Source of the DNA: Theobroma cacao
Lineage: Eukaryota; Streptophyta; Magnoliopsida; Malvales; Malvaceae
Direction of reading: 5' to 3'
NCBI RefSeq assembly: GCF_000208745.1
Contig: NC_030850.1
Span: 36,838,836-36,902,835, forward strand
DNA length: 64,000 bases
Both the position numbers and the translations under genes were made by a program. The notes beneath the pieces were generated by a model. It worked only from the letters and a program-made list of their open reading frames with translations, did not search any database and had not been told where the DNA came from. Position 1 is the stretch's first letter. Each line of letters starts with the position of its first letter. Positions 63,229 to 64,000 of the stretch are shown here, piece by piece.

Positions 63229-64000
63229 TTGAATTCTACAGTTTTCATGTTGTTCCATCTTGATGGGGTGTATTGACCTAAGATATCAAGAATAAGCTGA
63301 TTATTCTTTTGTACTGTTGAAATACACTTGAGTCTTTCATTTATTATCAGAAAAGTCAACTCAAATTTATGGTTTTGAGTTTGGTTGGCGTCCCTACCCA
63401 TCAAAATGGTGCGGAGGCAAAGAATCTTGCAGCAGATATTGGTGGTGCTACCCAAAGGGGATTCAATAAGCTTAAAAGACTTAAAATAATTGTTATATAT
63501 TTTTTAAATGATTAATATAAATTAATGATTAAAATTTTTAATTTAAATAAATCAATTGTCACATAAAATAAAAATAATATAATAATATAATATAAATTTT
63601 AAATTAAAATAAAAAATATATAAATATTAAAATAATAATACTTAATTGTTAAATATTTTTTACAAACAGTAAATAAGACTCATGATTCAATGAATATAAT
63701 AACATAATAAATTTTTTATTTATTTTTTGAAAAAAAATTGAAATTAAAAGGAAGAAAGAAGAAAGAGCAAATGAGAAAAAAAAATTCAAAAATAGATATT
63801 ATATATCGAAAAAAAATTAATTTTATATATACAAAATTATTAAAAATTGTTAAATTTATTGATTGACAATAAGAGAAATAAGTGAAAAAAAATAACTATT
63901 AAAGATGATTAAATACATATAACCGTTAGTTGATTAAAAATAAGAAAAATAATTGAGAATTAATACTATTTTAAAAATTAAAAAATGATAAAAATTAAAA

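Larger units (their letters stand above)
58538..64000. other. SMT1 copy 2 promoter and repeat-rich flank without genes
   Basis: 58538-58980 is the promoter/leader of copy 2, collinear with copy 1, but with a TATATATATAAG tract (58868-58881) that copy 1 lacks. 59484-59510 is an AT microsatellite. 60239-60745 is a pyrimidine-rich tandem array. 60700-61036 and 61140-61467 are direct duplicates. 61660-62125 is repeat R copy 3. 62130-64000 is AT-rich with two ~42-bp direct repeats at 63138 and 63187. No coding region could be supported. Confidence 0.65.

Noticed and set aside
1..64000. tRNA genes, microRNA precursors, CRISPR arrays and bacterial-type systems
   Set aside because: I scanned for tRNA box A/B pairs and for well-known plant microRNA sequences by eye and found none convincing. 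CRISPR and operon features are not expected in plant nuclear DNA and none are present. A covariance-model scan would be decisive.

Overview
The window is nuclear DNA of a flowering plant, almost certainly a eudicot. The genes have many short exons with GT-AG introns, intergenic DNA is very AT-rich, and the products are plant-specific or plant-typed: chloroplast ribosomal protein L1, a CCR/phenylacetaldehyde-reductase-like family, a chloroplast-type PPR protein and sterol methyltransferase SMT1. Exon structures below were built by hand from frame continuity, splice phase and protein family knowledge. Almost every junction closes in phase. No transcript data or database search was available.

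Layout. (1) 355-762 (+): the last two exons of chloroplast ribosomal protein L1. (2) 1651-10424 (+): a tandem array of three short-chain reductase units. The first (1651-3891) and third (8198-10424) are intact six-exon genes; the middle one (4690-6018) is a pseudogene lacking exons 3-5. The spacer before the third gene carries a ~1.17 kb insertion with an assembly gap and GATCTGG-rich fold-back sequences. (3) 11307-15572 (-): Notchless/Rsa4-type WD40 ribosome-assembly factor, 13 exons. (4) 16089-24056 (+): alpha-N-acetylglucosaminidase (GH89), 19 exons, divergent from Notchless over a ~0.5 kb shared promoter with two telo-boxes and a site II element. (5) 24506-30954 (-): PAO1-like polyamine oxidase, 10 exons, one with a GC donor. 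(6) 30955-41019: about 10 kb without a convincing gene. (7) 41020-42976 (-): PPR protein very like Arabidopsis At5g48730. (8) 44925-45182 and 46847-47083 (+): two tandem paralogues of a small plant protein of unknown function. (9) 47748-51759 and 55039-58537 (-): two tandem SMT1 genes inside a ~7 kb segmental duplication that also copies promoter and upstream repeats. (10) 58538-64000: repeat-rich, AT-rich, no gene.

These are mostly unrelated housekeeping and metabolic genes, not an operon-like system. The main interest lies in gene birth and decay: a reductase array with a dissectible pseudogene, and an SMT1 pair in which the second copy has changed otherwise invariant residues (E176Q, Y204S) and lost the stop codon used by the first copy. 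I saw no sign of a wholly new biological system. The least explained material is the fold-back insertion, the two small paralogues, and coding-like fragments downstream of the PPR gene.
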